Numbered from the stretch's first letter, positions 1 to 8,886 are shown. The stretch is DNA of 64,000 nucleotides from Phycisphaerae bacterium (GCA_030745875.1 JASLNT010000022.1:105793-169792); one strand, 5' to 3'. Notes: generated from the sequence alone by a model not told the origin. Made by a program: numbers and translations.

Positions 1-741
1 TTTCTTCCTGATGAATTGCCGGACCTTCAGGCGGAATGCCGCATTGAGACTCCTGAGATCTTTGAGGGGCATCTTCAGGACCTCGCGCGACTGTGCGTCG
101 AGGACGGCCTTCAGGCTGAGACGCACCTGCCCGATGACGATGTCGCCGGCTTCCTTCACCCCCTCGGGCTGAAGCAGCGCCTCCAGTCCCTGCTCCGTCA
201 GGAACGCATCGACCTTCCTGTGCAGCAGCATGTCGGCGCCCTTAAGGAGGAGGCTCCGACGCTTCTCGGTCTTCTCTTCGCCTTCCTTCTCGTCTGCGGC
301 CGCAGCGATCTTGACGCCGGAGTGTCCCTGAATAATCTTCGCCGATCGTTCGATCGACTCGCGGATTCTCGTCACGAGTTGCGCTTCTTCGGCGAGTCCC
401 CACCGGGTCGAGTTCGGGTCGCACATCTTCGCCAACATCTGGCCAAGCCCTCGTCCCTCGCGCGTGAGATCCCCGCCCAGCGTGTTCAGCTCCTTCATGG
501 CCTTTTCCCGGTCGGCCTTGGTGGCCGGCCTGGGCTTGGCGTCGAAGGCGATGAGCTTCTCTTCGATGACCGAGAACTTGCGGTCGAACGCACGCAGGGG
601 TGCGAGGTAGACGGAAATCGGCCGCTTGGTGGCCCCGGCAAGTGTGCCGGGCTTCCTGTCTGCGGTGTCCGCGGCGAAGATGTAAGCGGGAAGCGATGAG
701 ACAGCCATCAGACACGCAAGGAACACGGACGGAATCTTCAT
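1..741 (-). CDS. Secreted protein of unknown function, C-terminus cut by window edge
   Basis: An open frame runs without a stop from an ATG at 741 to the left edge, so 247 codons are visible and the end is missing. The start is preceded on the minus strand by GGAG. The N-terminus MKIPSVFLACLMAVSSLPAYIFA is a clear signal peptide. The mature part is charged and mostly helical by eye, with no cysteine pair or catalytic motif that I recognise; a Glu/Lys-rich stretch (about residues 150-165) separates two helical halves. It is probably a periplasmic or surface helical protein. It is transcribed away from the LEPR-XLL gene. Function unknown; the existence of the gene is well supported by frame, signal peptide and ribosome binding site. 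Confidence 0.75.
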   Translation of the reverse strand, partial: MKIPSVFLACLMAVSSLPAYIFAADTADRKPGTLAGATKRPISVYLAPLRAFDRKFSVIEEKLIAFDAKPRPATKADREKAMKELNTLGGDLTREGRGLGQMLAKMCDPNSTRWGLAEEAQLVTRIRESIERSAKIIQGHSGVKIAAAADEKEGEEKTEKRRSLLLKGADMLLHRKVDAFLTEQGLEALLQPEGVKEAGDIVIGQVRLSLKAVLDAQSREVLKMPLKDLRSLNAAFRLKVRQFIRKK

Positions 742-1579
742 GACGTTCTCCTTCGGTTGGTGGAGAGACCCAGCAAGTGGTCAAATGCAGTTTATGACAA
801 ACCCGACCGGAACGCCATGCGTGCGCCGGGCTCAGAATGTCCTGTCGCCGACAGACGCTTTCATAGGCTGTTCCGAATTCGGAAGCTCTTGATCGTGTGT
901 GCCACGGCTGCCAACAAGGGGCTAAGCTGCAGTGCGGCTGTGAGTGTAGCGGCTGGTTGGGAGCAGTTCAACGGAAATGACCGAATCTTTAAATCCGGGC
1001 TCTTCAAACAGTTCCGACGAGGCGGCCGAAGGGATTCCGTTTGACGGGCGCCTTTTGGCGTCGAAGCCCTCGAGGCGTATTGCCTGGGGCAATCCGCGAG
1101 GGTTCAGCTTGGGAAGTCTCAGAATCCTGATTTCAAACCACCCAAAACAAGAACTAACGATCGACTAAAACTACATTTACACACTGATCACAAACTGGAT
1201 GCAACAGTAAGTTCAAGACTGTTTTCAGATTGACCTGTACACAACTTGTACATAACTCTGCCCATCGTGCCTGGAATGCGACCAGTGTCGCCGAATCAAA
1301 CCAACCATGAGATTAATGGTGGTTATAGTCCAACCGCCAGCACTCAACAGCAGATTTCGCCTCAACCAAACACAGAAGTAATCCTTCGTTCAGACAAGCT
1401 GGATTGTATGATCGGGCGAAAGGACGAAAGGACCGCATATCAAAACCGCTTTGGAAATATGGGAATCTGCCGTATACTGGTGGATTGACGTTTCGAAATA
1501 GATTTTGGGAACGGGGCGAAGGTTGCCGCGTTCCATACTCACGTGGATGTTTTCTTCTACCGAGAGGCGATTGGGACCT
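742..1579. other. Intergenic region between divergent genes
   Basis: About 840 bases with no convincing gene; short open frames here lack coding character. It holds the 5' flank of the secreted-protein gene, two fragments matching tRNA-Gly (1022-1116), an AT-richer stretch from about 1140 to 1260 and two TGTACA palindromes (1236-1241 and 1247-1252) that could be an operator. The start of the downstream LEPR-XLL gene is not certain, so an in-frame ATG at 1547 may shorten this region. Confidence 0.6.
1022..1116 (-). repeat. tRNA-Gly-derived fragments (partial, broken)
   Basis: Bases 1022-1037 are identical to 4673-4688, the last 16 bases of the acceptor/T-arm end of the intact tRNA-Gly, in the same orientation. 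Bases 1102-1116 are identical to 4700-4714, the anticodon arm of the same tRNA, in the right order but 53 bases further apart. The rest of the tRNA is not recognisable. This may be a decayed tRNA copy or an attachment-site-like remnant. One 16-base match could be chance in 64 kb; two ordered matches to one tRNA make chance less likely. Confidence 0.5.
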
Positions 1580-4528
1580 ATGGGCGCCGAAGATGACAAG
1601 CGAGAAAGCATGCCATTATTCGAAGCTCTCGAGCCGAGGCTGCTGCTTTCATCGTCACCTGCTCCCGCCCCAGGAGGGGACACAAACGACCAGATCAGTG
1701 AAGCCCCAACAGTACTGGCGGGAAGCTCGTGGAGCGGAGAGATTTCCACCAGCACGGATGTCGATATGATCCGAGTCGATGTCTCCGCCAACCAGACTCT
1801 GGGCTTTGATATCGATCGGGGCGGCGGCAGTGGTCTCGATTCGTTCATTCGTCTGTTCAAGAGTAACGGTTCGGAGTTGCTTTCTAACGACAATGCCACG
1901 GGTCCAAGCCCCGAGCCAAGCAAGTGGGACTCTTATCTGGAATACACCTTCCAGACCCCCGGGAGCTACTATCTTGGCGTTTCTTCGCTGGGCAACGACA
2001 GCTACGACGCGGTCACAGGCGCCGGCGATACAGCCGGAACCACTAGTGGGTCCTTTACGCTATATGTAAACAATATCGACAACGACCGGTTCGAGCCGAA
2101 TGACAGCGCCGCAGCGGCGCATGACTTCGGAGCACTCGCCTCGCCGCTCACCGAGAGCGGTTTGATCTGCGGGACGCAGGATTGGTACGAGTTCACAATG
2201 CTGGACGTCGGCGGCCCGACCGACGAGGTGACGATTACGTTCAGCCAATCCGAAGGCGATCTGGATATCGGCCTGCGCGAACTGGACGGTTCATTGTTGA
2301 TCTCCAGCACCACGTCGACAGACAACGAGACGGTGAGTCTCGACGGGATTCCGGCCGGCACGTATCACGTGCAGGTCGTTCCGTTCTCCGGAGCGTTCAA
2401 CCCGAACTATTCGCTGACCATCGACCCGCCGCCGGTGGACGACGACCGGTTCGAGCCGAATGACAGCGCCGCAGCGGCGCATGACTTCGGAGCACTCGCC
2501 TCGCCGCTTACCGAGAGCGGCCTGATCTGCGGGACGCAGGACTGGTACGAGTTCACAATGCTGGACGTCGGCGGCCCGACCGACGAGGTGACGATCACGT
2601 TCAGCCAGTCCGAAGGCGATCTGGATATCGGCCTGCGCGAATTGGACGGTTCATTGTTGGTGTCCAGCACCACGTCGACAGACAACGAGACGGTGAGTCT
2701 CGACGGCATTCCGGCCGGCACGTATCACGTGCAGGTCGTTCCGTACTCCGGGGCGTTCAATCCGAACTACTCGCTGACCATCGACCCGCCGCCGGGAGAC
2801 AACGACCGGTTCGAGCCGAATGACAGCGCCGCAGCAGCGCATGACTTCGGAGCACTCGCCTCGCCGCTGACCGAGAGCGGCCTGATCTGCGGGACGCAGG
2901 ATTGGTACGAGTTCACGATGCTGGACGTAGGCGGCCCGACCGACGAGGTGACGATCACGTTCAGCCAATCCGAAGGCGATCTGGATATCGGCCTGCGCGA
3001 ATTGGACGGTTCATTGTTGGTCTCCAGCACCACGTCGACAGACAACGAGACGGTGAGTCTCGACGGGATTCCGGCCGGCACGTATCACGTGCAGGTCGTT
3101 CCGTACATGGGGGCGTTCAACCCGAACTACTCGCTGACCATCGATCCGCCATCGCTGACGCCACCGCCGGTGGTGAATCTGGTCCACCCGTTCAACGGTG
3201 AATCGCTTTCCGTCGACACCATCAACATCCACAAGCGGTACATCGATGTGACTTTCGTCGATCGCAGCGGAAGCGGGCTGGATGCGGTGACGATCCTCGA
3301 CGCCGCCCATGAGTTCACGCTGTCCGGCGCCGCGGCGGTCGGCGTGACGGTCAAGAGTCCACCAACGTTGATCTTCGGCGGCACGTATCGCTACTACTTC
3401 GCGGGCGATTTTCTCGCCGGGAAGGTGGCTGTGAACTTCACAGCCGGGTCGTTCGCAGATCTTGCGGGCAACACTAACGACGCCTGGGCCGAAGGTTTCA
3501 CCGTAGTGGCCAACCAGACCCATGTGGCGGCCCGTCACATCTTCTACAACAACTCGCACTTGGATGGCAACAACACGTTAGCTAATGCCGATGACGACAA
3601 CGCCGTAGACGCAACCAAGGAAGCACTGCTGCCGGGCGGAATAGTCTATCCGTCCAACTACACCAGCTACTCTCGCGGGATCAACGGGATTATGGTTGAT
3701 ATCGCCAACTTGGATGCGGGGTATACGCCCGACATCCACGATTTCGGTATCCGGGTTCACGATGCGGAGTCCGACACCTGGCCAGACGGTCCGGCGGGAT
3801 TGAGCGTTAGTGTCCGTCCGGTGGATGGACTTGATCGGGTAACGTTAATCTGGCCTGACGGCGCCATACACAACCAGTGGGTCGAGGTGACGGTGAAGTC
3901 TGAGGCAAACAACGGCGGCGGTATGGGCCTGGCCGCTGACGATGTCTTCTACTTCTGCAATGCCATCGGAGACACTGATGGCGATGGCGCGGTTGGCATT
4001 AGCGACTATACGACGTTCATCGGCAGTTTTGGTCGGAGCGAAGGGGTCGATCGACTTGAGGTCGACCTGAATCGCGACGGGCGAGTTGTTCTGGATGATT
4101 TCGTGATCATGCGAACCAACTTTGGTAATGAGGTTGCGACGCCAGGCATCCTGACGGCGCCCTCAACAGCCCCGCCAGCCGCACTTCAAACGGTCGCCGA
4201 ACCGTCTGTCGCCATCGCTGCACCGGCGGTCAGTCAGCCGCTCGATGATAGTAATGCAGATGATGACACAATCGCAGCCGCAGCATCAGTTCCGGTTGTT
4301 GATTTGCTTGCTTGCCCTTCGCCAGTCGAAGGGGGCGAATCGCCGTCTGCGGGCGGTTACATCTTGGAACGGCGGCGAATATTAGTCGGATCATCAGCAA
4401 CGACACTACACCTGGCCGCAACCTCGGAGTATGACCTGCGACCGCTGAGTGATAATCAGGTGAATTACTGCGAGGATGATTTGCTAGCGGATATACTGTC
4501 TGAATCAACATTGGCTCTTCCGCTGTAG
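1580..4528 (+). CDS. LEPR-XLL surface protein with PPC-like repeats and dockerin-like C-terminal region
   Basis: From the ATG at 1580 the protein has 982 residues. Residues 14-25 (FEALEPRLLLSS) match the LEPR-XLL N-terminal motif known from very large planctomycete and related surface proteins. A first, divergent beta-rich PPC-like unit (about 40-165) is followed by three nearly identical 120-residue units (168-524) that each begin RFEPNDS and contain a DWYEF core, as in bacterial pre-peptidase C-terminal domains. Residues from about 797 read GDTDGDGAVGISDY and later DLNRDGRVVLDDF, two calcium-loop half-motifs of a type I dockerin. No protease domain is visible, so it is probably a structural or adhesive exported protein. 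The start at 1580 has GAGAGG 12 bases upstream; ATG 1547 and TTG 1505 are alternatives. It lies alone between tRNA-Gly fragments and tRNA-Gly. Confidence 0.85.
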   Translation: MGAEDDKRESMPLFEALEPRLLLSSSPAPAPGGDTNDQISEAPTVLAGSSWSGEISTSTDVDMIRVDVSANQTLGFDIDRGGGSGLDSFIRLFKSNGSELLSNDNATGPSPEPSKWDSYLEYTFQTPGSYYLGVSSLGNDSYDAVTGAGDTAGTTSGSFTLYVNNIDNDRFEPNDSAAAAHDFGALASPLTESGLICGTQDWYEFTMLDVGGPTDEVTITFSQSEGDLDIGLRELDGSLLISSTTSTDNETVSLDGIPAGTYHVQVVPFSGAFNPNYSLTIDPPPVDDDRFEPNDSAAAAHDFGALASPLTESGLICGTQDWYEFTMLDVGGPTDEVTITFSQSEGDLDIGLRELDGSLLVSSTTSTDNETVSLDGIPAGTYHVQVVPYSGAFNPNYSLTIDPPPGDNDRFEPNDSAAAAHDFGALASPLTESGLICGTQDWYEFTMLDVGGPTDEVTITFSQSEGDLDIGLRELDGSLLVSSTTSTDNETVSLDGIPAGTYHVQVVPYMGAFNPNYSLTIDPPSLTPPPVVNLVHPFNGESLSVDTINIHKRYIDVTFVDRSGSGLDAVTILDAAHEFTLSGAAAVGVTVKSPPTLIFGGTYRYYFAGDFLAGKVAVNFTAGSFADLAGNTNDAWAEGFTVVANQTHVAARHIFYNNSHLDGNNTLANADDDNAVDATKEALLPGGIVYPSNYTSYSRGINGIMVDIANLDAGYTPDIHDFGIRVHDAESDTWPDGPAGLSVSVRPVDGLDRVTLIWPDGAIHNQWVEVTVKSEANNGGGMGLAADDVFYFCNAIGDTDGDGAVGISDYTTFIGSFGRSEGVDRLEVDLNRDGRVVLDDFVIMRTNFGNEVATPGILTAPSTAPPAALQTVAEPSVAIAAPAVSQPLDDSNADDDTIAAAASVPVVDLLACPSPVEGGESPSAGGYILERRRILVGSSATTLHLAATSEYDLRPLSDNQVNYCEDDLLADILSESTLALPL
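2081..3150 (+). repeat. Three tandem 360-bp repeats inside the LEPR-XLL gene
   Basis: Units 2081-2440, 2441-2800 and 2801-3150 align without gaps at a period of exactly 360 bases, which is 120 codons, so copy-number change keeps the frame. The first two units differ at roughly fifteen to seventeen positions, many of them silent, which points to recent duplication or gene conversion. Each unit encodes one PPC-like beta domain. Confidence 0.95.
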
Positions 4529-4671
4529 GCTGTTGGTACGTGAGGACTCAGACGGGCGAATTGATCCAGGACCAGGAACTCATGGTCCCCCTGGCCACAA
4601 GAATACCTCTTGGGGCGGAGTTGGGGCAGAAAGGCTCCAAGGGGCAACGGGGGTCACCTCCTGGCTTGCAA

Positions 4672-4743
4672 AGCGGCCGAAGGGATTCGAACCCTCGACG
4701 TTCAGCTTGGGAAGCTGACATTCTACCACTGAATTACGGCCGC
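4672..4743 (-). tRNA. tRNA-Gly(CCC)
   Basis: The minus strand folds as a 72-base tRNA. The acceptor stem is GCGGCCG (5' end at 4743) paired with CGGCCGC at the 3' end. The D-arm contains AGTGGTAGA, the anticodon stem is TCAGC/GCTGA with loop TTCCCAA giving anticodon CCC, and the T-arm carries GGTTCGAATCC. CCA is not encoded. A strong promoter lies just upstream on the same strand. The 3' end faces the LEPR-XLL gene. Confidence 0.95.
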
Positions 4744-4760
4744 GTTTGTTCGGCGGGATT

Positions 4761-4789
4761 ATTATGCTCCCTACCGTAAGGACTGTCAA
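4761..4789 (-). promoter_or_regulatory. Promoter of tRNA-Gly
   Basis: On the minus strand there is TTGACA (4784-4789), a 17-base spacer and CATAAT (4761-4766), a near-perfect sigma-70-type promoter about 18 bases upstream of the mature tRNA 5' end. Confidence 0.75.
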
Positions 4790-4808
4790 GAACAGGCGAG
4801 ATTCTCCT

Positions 4809-4836
4809 TTGACGCAAACCCCAAACAGTCTAGAAT
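4809..4836 (+). promoter_or_regulatory. Promoter of the metallophosphoesterase gene
   Basis: TTGACG (4809-4814), a 16-base spacer and TAGAAT (4831-4836) form a good sigma-70-type promoter 43 bases before the start codon at 4880. It is divergent from the tRNA-Gly promoter. Confidence 0.55.
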
Positions 4837-4879
4837 CGCCAAGGGAACACACCCACACGATACAAAGGACACCAAAACC

Positions 4880-5806
4880 ATGCCAATCCATCTTGGACCC
4901 ATGACCAGACGCGACTTCCTGGCTGGCGCGACCGGAGCGACGGCCGCCCTGCTGCTGGGCCCGCACGTCCGCGCCGCCGAAGCAGCGCGACAAGCAGACC
5001 CGCACTGCTTTGCCCTGCTCAGCGATACGCACGTGCCAGCCAACCCGAAAAAAGTCCAGGCAAAGGTGAACATGACCGATCATTTCATCAAAGCCATCGA
5101 CCAGGTCGTAAACCTGGACCCGGCGCCTGCGGGGGCAATATTCTGCGGGGACTTGGCGCACATCAGCGGCCTGCCGACCGAATACAAGCAATTCGCTCCG
5201 ATAGTGAGCAAGCTGGCGGAAGCGAAACTGCCCACCCACCTGATGGTCGGAAACCACGATCACATCGAGAATCTGTATTCAGCGCTGAACACGGCCAGGC
5301 CGGCCAAACCGCTGGTGGTCGGAAAACACGTTTCGATCGTCCAGTCGCAACGGGCCAACTGGTTCCTGCTTGACTCGCTGGAGATAGTGAACAATACGCC
5401 CGGATTGCTCGGCGCCGAACAGTTGAAGTGGCTGGGCAAGGCGCTGGACGAACACGCCAACAAGCCGGCGATAGTGATGGCGCACCACGATCCGAGCCTG
5501 CTGCCGCCCAAACGCAGACCGAAAAGGAACAGCGGCCTGAAGGATGGAGACGCCCTGCTGGACGTGCTGGTCGAACGGAATCACGTCAAAGCGTTCATCT
5601 ACGGACATCGACACCACTGGCGCCACCGCACTCACGGGGGTCTGCACATAATGGCGCTTCCGACAACGGCGTACACGTCGCCCCTCCAGGCGAGCTCCTG
5701 GGTGCTGGCGCGGCTGGAGCGTACGGGTCTGTCGCTGGAACTGCGCGCCATCGACCCAAAACACGCGTTAAACGGCAAGAAAATCGAACTTACGTGGCGG
5801 CCTTAG
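4880..5806 (+). CDS. Tat-exported metallophosphoesterase
   Basis: A calcineurin-like metallophosphoesterase of 308 residues. The N-terminus has a twin-arginine signal (TRRDFL at 9-14 followed by an Ala/Leu-rich stretch), so it is likely exported folded with its metals. The metal-site motifs are present in order: SDTH (48-51), CGDL (89-92), GNHD (124-127), MAHHD near 200 and GHRHH near 240. The family includes phosphodiesterases acting on cyclic nucleotides and phospholipids; the substrate cannot be told from the sequence. A small membrane-protein gene follows after six bases, which suggests co-transcription. Confidence 0.9.
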   Translation: MPIHLGPMTRRDFLAGATGATAALLLGPHVRAAEAARQADPHCFALLSDTHVPANPKKVQAKVNMTDHFIKAIDQVVNLDPAPAGAIFCGDLAHISGLPTEYKQFAPIVSKLAEAKLPTHLMVGNHDHIENLYSALNTARPAKPLVVGKHVSIVQSQRANWFLLDSLEIVNNTPGLLGAEQLKWLGKALDEHANKPAIVMAHHDPSLLPPKRRPKRNSGLKDGDALLDVLVERNHVKAFIYGHRHHWRHRTHGGLHIMALPTTAYTSPLQASSWVLARLERTGLSLELRAIDPKHALNGKKIELTWRP

Positions 5807-5812
5807 CAAGAC

Positions 5813-6178
5813 ATGCGGGCCGATTCGGGTAAGATGGGGATTCGAATGATCGACATGGGCGAAAATCCGCCTCCGACAACGCTGTCTACGATCTGGAAAC
5901 TAACCAGGTGGTGCCTGGTGATCTTCGTCACATGGGCGGTGGGCCTGTATCTTGGCGTCTGGATCGGAAGCGGGATACTCCCGCCCCTGTGGTGGGTGCT
6001 TGTCGGACCCTGGACGTCGCTCGTGGCGTGGTTGTTGAGCCCGGTGATACTCATGGGCCTGGGGACAAGCGCAATAGCATATTGCCTGCCGATGAAGATA
6101 GAATCTCGTAAACTGGCGATAGGAGCGGCGGCGGCGAACTTGATCGTCTGGATGTTCGTCGGAGCCGCAGCTCTCTGA
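5813..6178 (+). CDS. Small membrane protein of unknown function
   Basis: A 121-residue protein with about three hydrophobic helices (roughly 30-55, 58-88 and 100-120) and no motif that I recognise. It begins six bases after the phosphoesterase stop, so it is probably translated from the same transcript. In-frame ATGs at 5834 and 5846 are alternative starts that leave all three membrane segments intact. Function unknown. Confidence 0.7.
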   Translation: MRADSGKMGIRMIDMGENPPPTTLSTIWKLTRWCLVIFVTWAVGLYLGVWIGSGILPPLWWVLVGPWTSLVAWLLSPVILMGLGTSAIAYCLPMKIESRKLAIGAAAANLIVWMFVGAAAL

Positions 6179-6274
6179 TTGAGCGCTAGTAAGACCGGAC
6201 GCCGGGGCCCCGCACGGACAAATTGCAGTGTCGAGTCAGGCGGGATATGATGAACGCAATCACGGAGAGCAGCC

Positions 6275-7240
6275 ATGCCGGACAACAACGTGCAAAGCGA
6301 CTGGACGGCGCCCCAGGATGTAGGCGACCACACGGGCAGAGAGATCAAGCCCGGTAAACGATTCTGCTGGGGACCTCCGCCCGAAATCGGCCGGGTTCTG
6401 TCGGCTGAAAGCAATATCATCACCGGAAGCGAACCGTCCTTCCTTAAACCGTGGTCGATCATGCTCGGGCTGTGGATCGTGGTCTATCTTGGGCTCGGAG
6501 AGATCATGCCCCGAGTAATGGAAGGAAAGGGAGACCCGCAGATAGTCCGGTGGATCGGCGTGGGTGTTGGTCTTCTCTGCGGGCTTCTATCGCTGCTTTA
6601 CACCTGGCCGGACCGGCCGCAATGCACGTATGTGGGAATCGAAGGGGCGGCGATCCTGAGCGGCAGGTGGGGCAAGCCGGACGCTGGCGAGAAACAGGTC
6701 GTTGTTTTTCAGGATGTGACGGTCCTGTTCGCATCGACCACCCACATGTACAAGAATCTGATCTACGAAAACACGCTGTTCAACTTCAAATGGCACAAAG
6801 ACGCGAGCGAGCGTGAGGTGATGACAATCGGCGGGGAACACGCGTGCATGGATCAACCCCCGCTTCCGGACAACATCTATCACTTTGCACTGCGGGCCGA
6901 AGAAAGGTGGATGGAGGAGCTTATACGGCGGCACGGCGTGACGCCCGGGCGGGACCAGGCGACTGTTTTCCCCTGTCGCAAGAGCAGTATCAAGGAGGTG
7001 CGCCTGCATGCGGATCGTATCGAATTCGTCTACGATCAGCGCGTAGATTCAGTCGCGATCCCGGATCTTGGACAAATCCACACCAGGCGCGGGATCATCC
7101 ATATCGACAAAAACGACACCGCGTGGTTCGGCGGAAAGGGCAAATTCCGCGTAGGATACGGAGACCTGGGCAACGCGGGACTGTTTCTTTACTATCTGGG
7201 TCAACTGCTGCAAGGCGATCAGGCCCATGGCGTCGCGTGA
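6275..7240 (+). CDS. Membrane protein of unknown function
   Basis: A 321-residue protein with GGAG before the ATG. A soluble N-terminal part of about 55 residues precedes two adjacent membrane helices (about 60-80 and 90-110). The remaining 200 residues are soluble, rich in beta strands by eye and end in a hydrophobic stretch. The two-helix hairpin followed by a beta-rich domain resembles PH-like membrane proteins only in outline, so I do not assign a family. It follows the phosphoesterase and small membrane protein in the same direction. Confidence 0.75.
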   Translation: MPDNNVQSDWTAPQDVGDHTGREIKPGKRFCWGPPPEIGRVLSAESNIITGSEPSFLKPWSIMLGLWIVVYLGLGEIMPRVMEGKGDPQIVRWIGVGVGLLCGLLSLLYTWPDRPQCTYVGIEGAAILSGRWGKPDAGEKQVVVFQDVTVLFASTTHMYKNLIYENTLFNFKWHKDASEREVMTIGGEHACMDQPPLPDNIYHFALRAEERWMEELIRRHGVTPGRDQATVFPCRKSSIKEVRLHADRIEFVYDQRVDSVAIPDLGQIHTRRGIIHIDKNDTAWFGGKGKFRVGYGDLGNAGLFLYYLGQLLQGDQAHGVA

Positions 7241-7340
7241 TCGCTTCGGGCGCAGGCGCCAATCCAAAACACTGTCGACATGAAACAGACGAGCCGCTAA
7301 GCTCTTAACGTTCGCATCACACTTTAGAGAGACAGACAAC

Positions 7341-7898
7341 ATGACACAGACTCGCAAGAGAATACTGTTGTGGGCGCTGGCGGTGGCGATTCCGGCTGCT
7401 GCGGTGGTCGGGTACTATGTCTACTATCGCGATTTTCCCGCACACCACTTTGAGATGGTGACGGAAAGCGTGCTGTATCGCAGCGGTCAGCCCAGCGCGG
7501 ACGGTTGGCGGGCGATCAAGGACAAGTACGGGATCAAAACCGTGATATCACTGCGAGAGTCGGCTCCGGACAGCGATTGGCGGAGAACTGAAATTCGCTT
7601 CTGCCTGCAGAACAAGATCGAACTGGTCGACATCGGCGTCTCGCATGATGTGACCGATGAGCACTGGAAAGAATTCCTGGGGATAGTGACCGATCCGCAA
7701 AAACACCCGGTGCTGGTCCATTGCCAGGCGGGCAGCGTCAGAACCGGGGCGGTGATTGCGGGCTACCGGATCGCCGTTCAGGGCTGGAGCTACGAAGAAG
7801 CCGTGGAAGACGCCGAGAGATTCGGCATCGACATCGAAAGGCGCAAACTGTACCGGATCTTCCTGCGAAGATTGGAGAACGGGGCAATCCCGGGTTAA
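7341..7898 (+). CDS. Membrane-anchored Cys-type (dual-specificity/tyrosine) phosphatase
   Basis: A 185-residue protein with an N-terminal membrane anchor (about 9-27). The P-loop VHCQAGSVRTG gives the CX5R signature with catalytic Cys128 and Arg134. The upstream region LYRSGQPSADGW and TVISLRE is typical of bacterial dual-specificity-like phosphatases that begin with a YRSGQP motif. An Asp ahead of the P-loop (in the D-x-T-DE region) could serve as the general acid. The catalytic domain should face the periplasm if the anchor is a signal anchor. The substrate (phosphoprotein, phospholipid or sugar phosphate) is not evident. Confidence 0.85.
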   Translation: MTQTRKRILLWALAVAIPAAAVVGYYVYYRDFPAHHFEMVTESVLYRSGQPSADGWRAIKDKYGIKTVISLRESAPDSDWRRTEIRFCLQNKIELVDIGVSHDVTDEHWKEFLGIVTDPQKHPVLVHCQAGSVRTGAVIAGYRIAVQGWSYEEAVEDAERFGIDIERRKLYRIFLRRLENGAIPG

Positions 7899-7975
7899 TG
7901 CAGACCGCGGGCCGAATCGCCCGATATCGCGCGGAGCCCGCCCTTGCGGGAGCGATTGACGGCGGCCGGTTGGGG

Positions 7976-8536
7976 CTATTCGGCGAGGATTTCTATACCG
8001 TTGATTTCGGGGTTCTGAACGTTCGTGGTGAAATCGATAGCCAGTTTGTCGGCGACCTCGACGCCCTTGATCTCTTTTATCACAGGCTTGAACGCTCCGC
8101 CGGCTTCCTTGAACACGTCGAAGTCCTTAAGCACGACTTTCTCATTGATGCTGACGTCGAAGACGCGCTCGCCTTCGGCGGTAATGCCTTCGAAGGTCTC
8201 GGCGAAGTGCAGGCGGACGGTGTATTTGCCCGGAGCCAGCTTGAAAACGTACCCAGCCATGCTGTAGCACTCGTTTAGGTAGACCATAGGGGCCTGCGTG
8301 CCGGGTATCTCGACGATGTCGCGAAGAACCACCTCTCCGCCGACAACGCCCCAATCGAGCTTATCGCTCTTCTCCTGGTCAGCCAGCCACGTCTTACCAG
8401 CGGCGTCCACGTAAATCTCGTCGGCTCCGCAGTTAATCGAATACACAGGCTTGGTGGCGCAACCGGCCAGCAAAGCACCCGCCAACATCGCCATCGCCAA
8501 ACACTTTATCGTCCACGTTCTACTGAGATTTGCCAT
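7976..8536 (-). CDS. Lipoprotein with malectin-like domain
   Basis: A 186-residue protein with a type II signal peptide (LAGC lipobox, Cys about residue 26), so it is lipid-anchored. The mature region reads as a malectin-type carbohydrate-binding domain: it starts INCGADEIYVDAAGKTWLAD and contains Y-x-V-x-L-H-F-AE and FDV-IN, landmarks of that fold. Malectin domains bind di-glucose or related sugars in eukaryotes; bacterial copies usually sit in enzymes, here it stands alone. AAGGAG lies upstream of the ATG at 8536. It converges with the phosphatase gene. Confidence 0.85.
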   Translation of the reverse strand: MANLSRTWTIKCLAMAMLAGALLAGCATKPVYSINCGADEIYVDAAGKTWLADQEKSDKLDWGVVGGEVVLRDIVEIPGTQAPMVYLNECYSMAGYVFKLAPGKYTVRLHFAETFEGITAEGERVFDVSINEKVVLKDFDVFKEAGGAFKPVIKEIKGVEVADKLAIDFTTNVQNPEINGIEILAE

Positions 8537-8886
8537 AACGCCGACTCCTTATGCACGTATAACCCAATGAAACAAATGCTACATCCGCCCGCACCCAAGC
8601 GGGCGAGAACATTGTCGCCAGCCATGCGAAACATGTCAACGGAACAATCGACGGCGAGGTTTGGGGGGATGTCACAACCGACCGACCTGTGACATACGCC
8701 ACGGTAGATCATTCAACGGTACAACCCGACGCGACACAAGCCATAACCTCTTTCTGCGGCAGCCTTTCCGTTGCGAATGGCCATTTTGCCCCCGTAGTAA
8801 TCGATGGTTGAATGCATGGTATACACAGTGAAAAAGTGTGAACCATTTGTGAACTAATGGAGATCGCCCCGATGGTGAGCGAATCG
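8537..8886. other. Intergenic region upstream of malectin lipoprotein
   Basis: About 350 bases separate the DUF296 gene end from the malectin lipoprotein start, both minus strand. I see the lipoprotein ribosome binding site and presumably its promoter, but no gene, RNA or strong terminator hairpin. Confidence 0.5.

Noticed and set aside
1236..1252. Two TGTACA palindromes after a TTGACC box
   Set aside because: Could be an operator and promoter, but the -10 match is poor and the distance to the gene start is about 300 bases.
1246..1488. An 80-codon plus-strand frame before the LEPR-XLL gene
   Set aside because: No ribosome binding site, no domain, and overlapping short frames in both strands look equally plausible.
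4540..4779. A 79-codon plus-strand frame reading RRDSNPRRSAWEAD
   Set aside because: This is the reverse complement of tRNA-Gly read as protein, a common false annotation.
7937..7950. CCCGC/GCGGG hairpin between the convergent phosphatase and malectin genes
   Set aside because: Short stem with a four-base loop and no T-tract; not enough for a terminator call.
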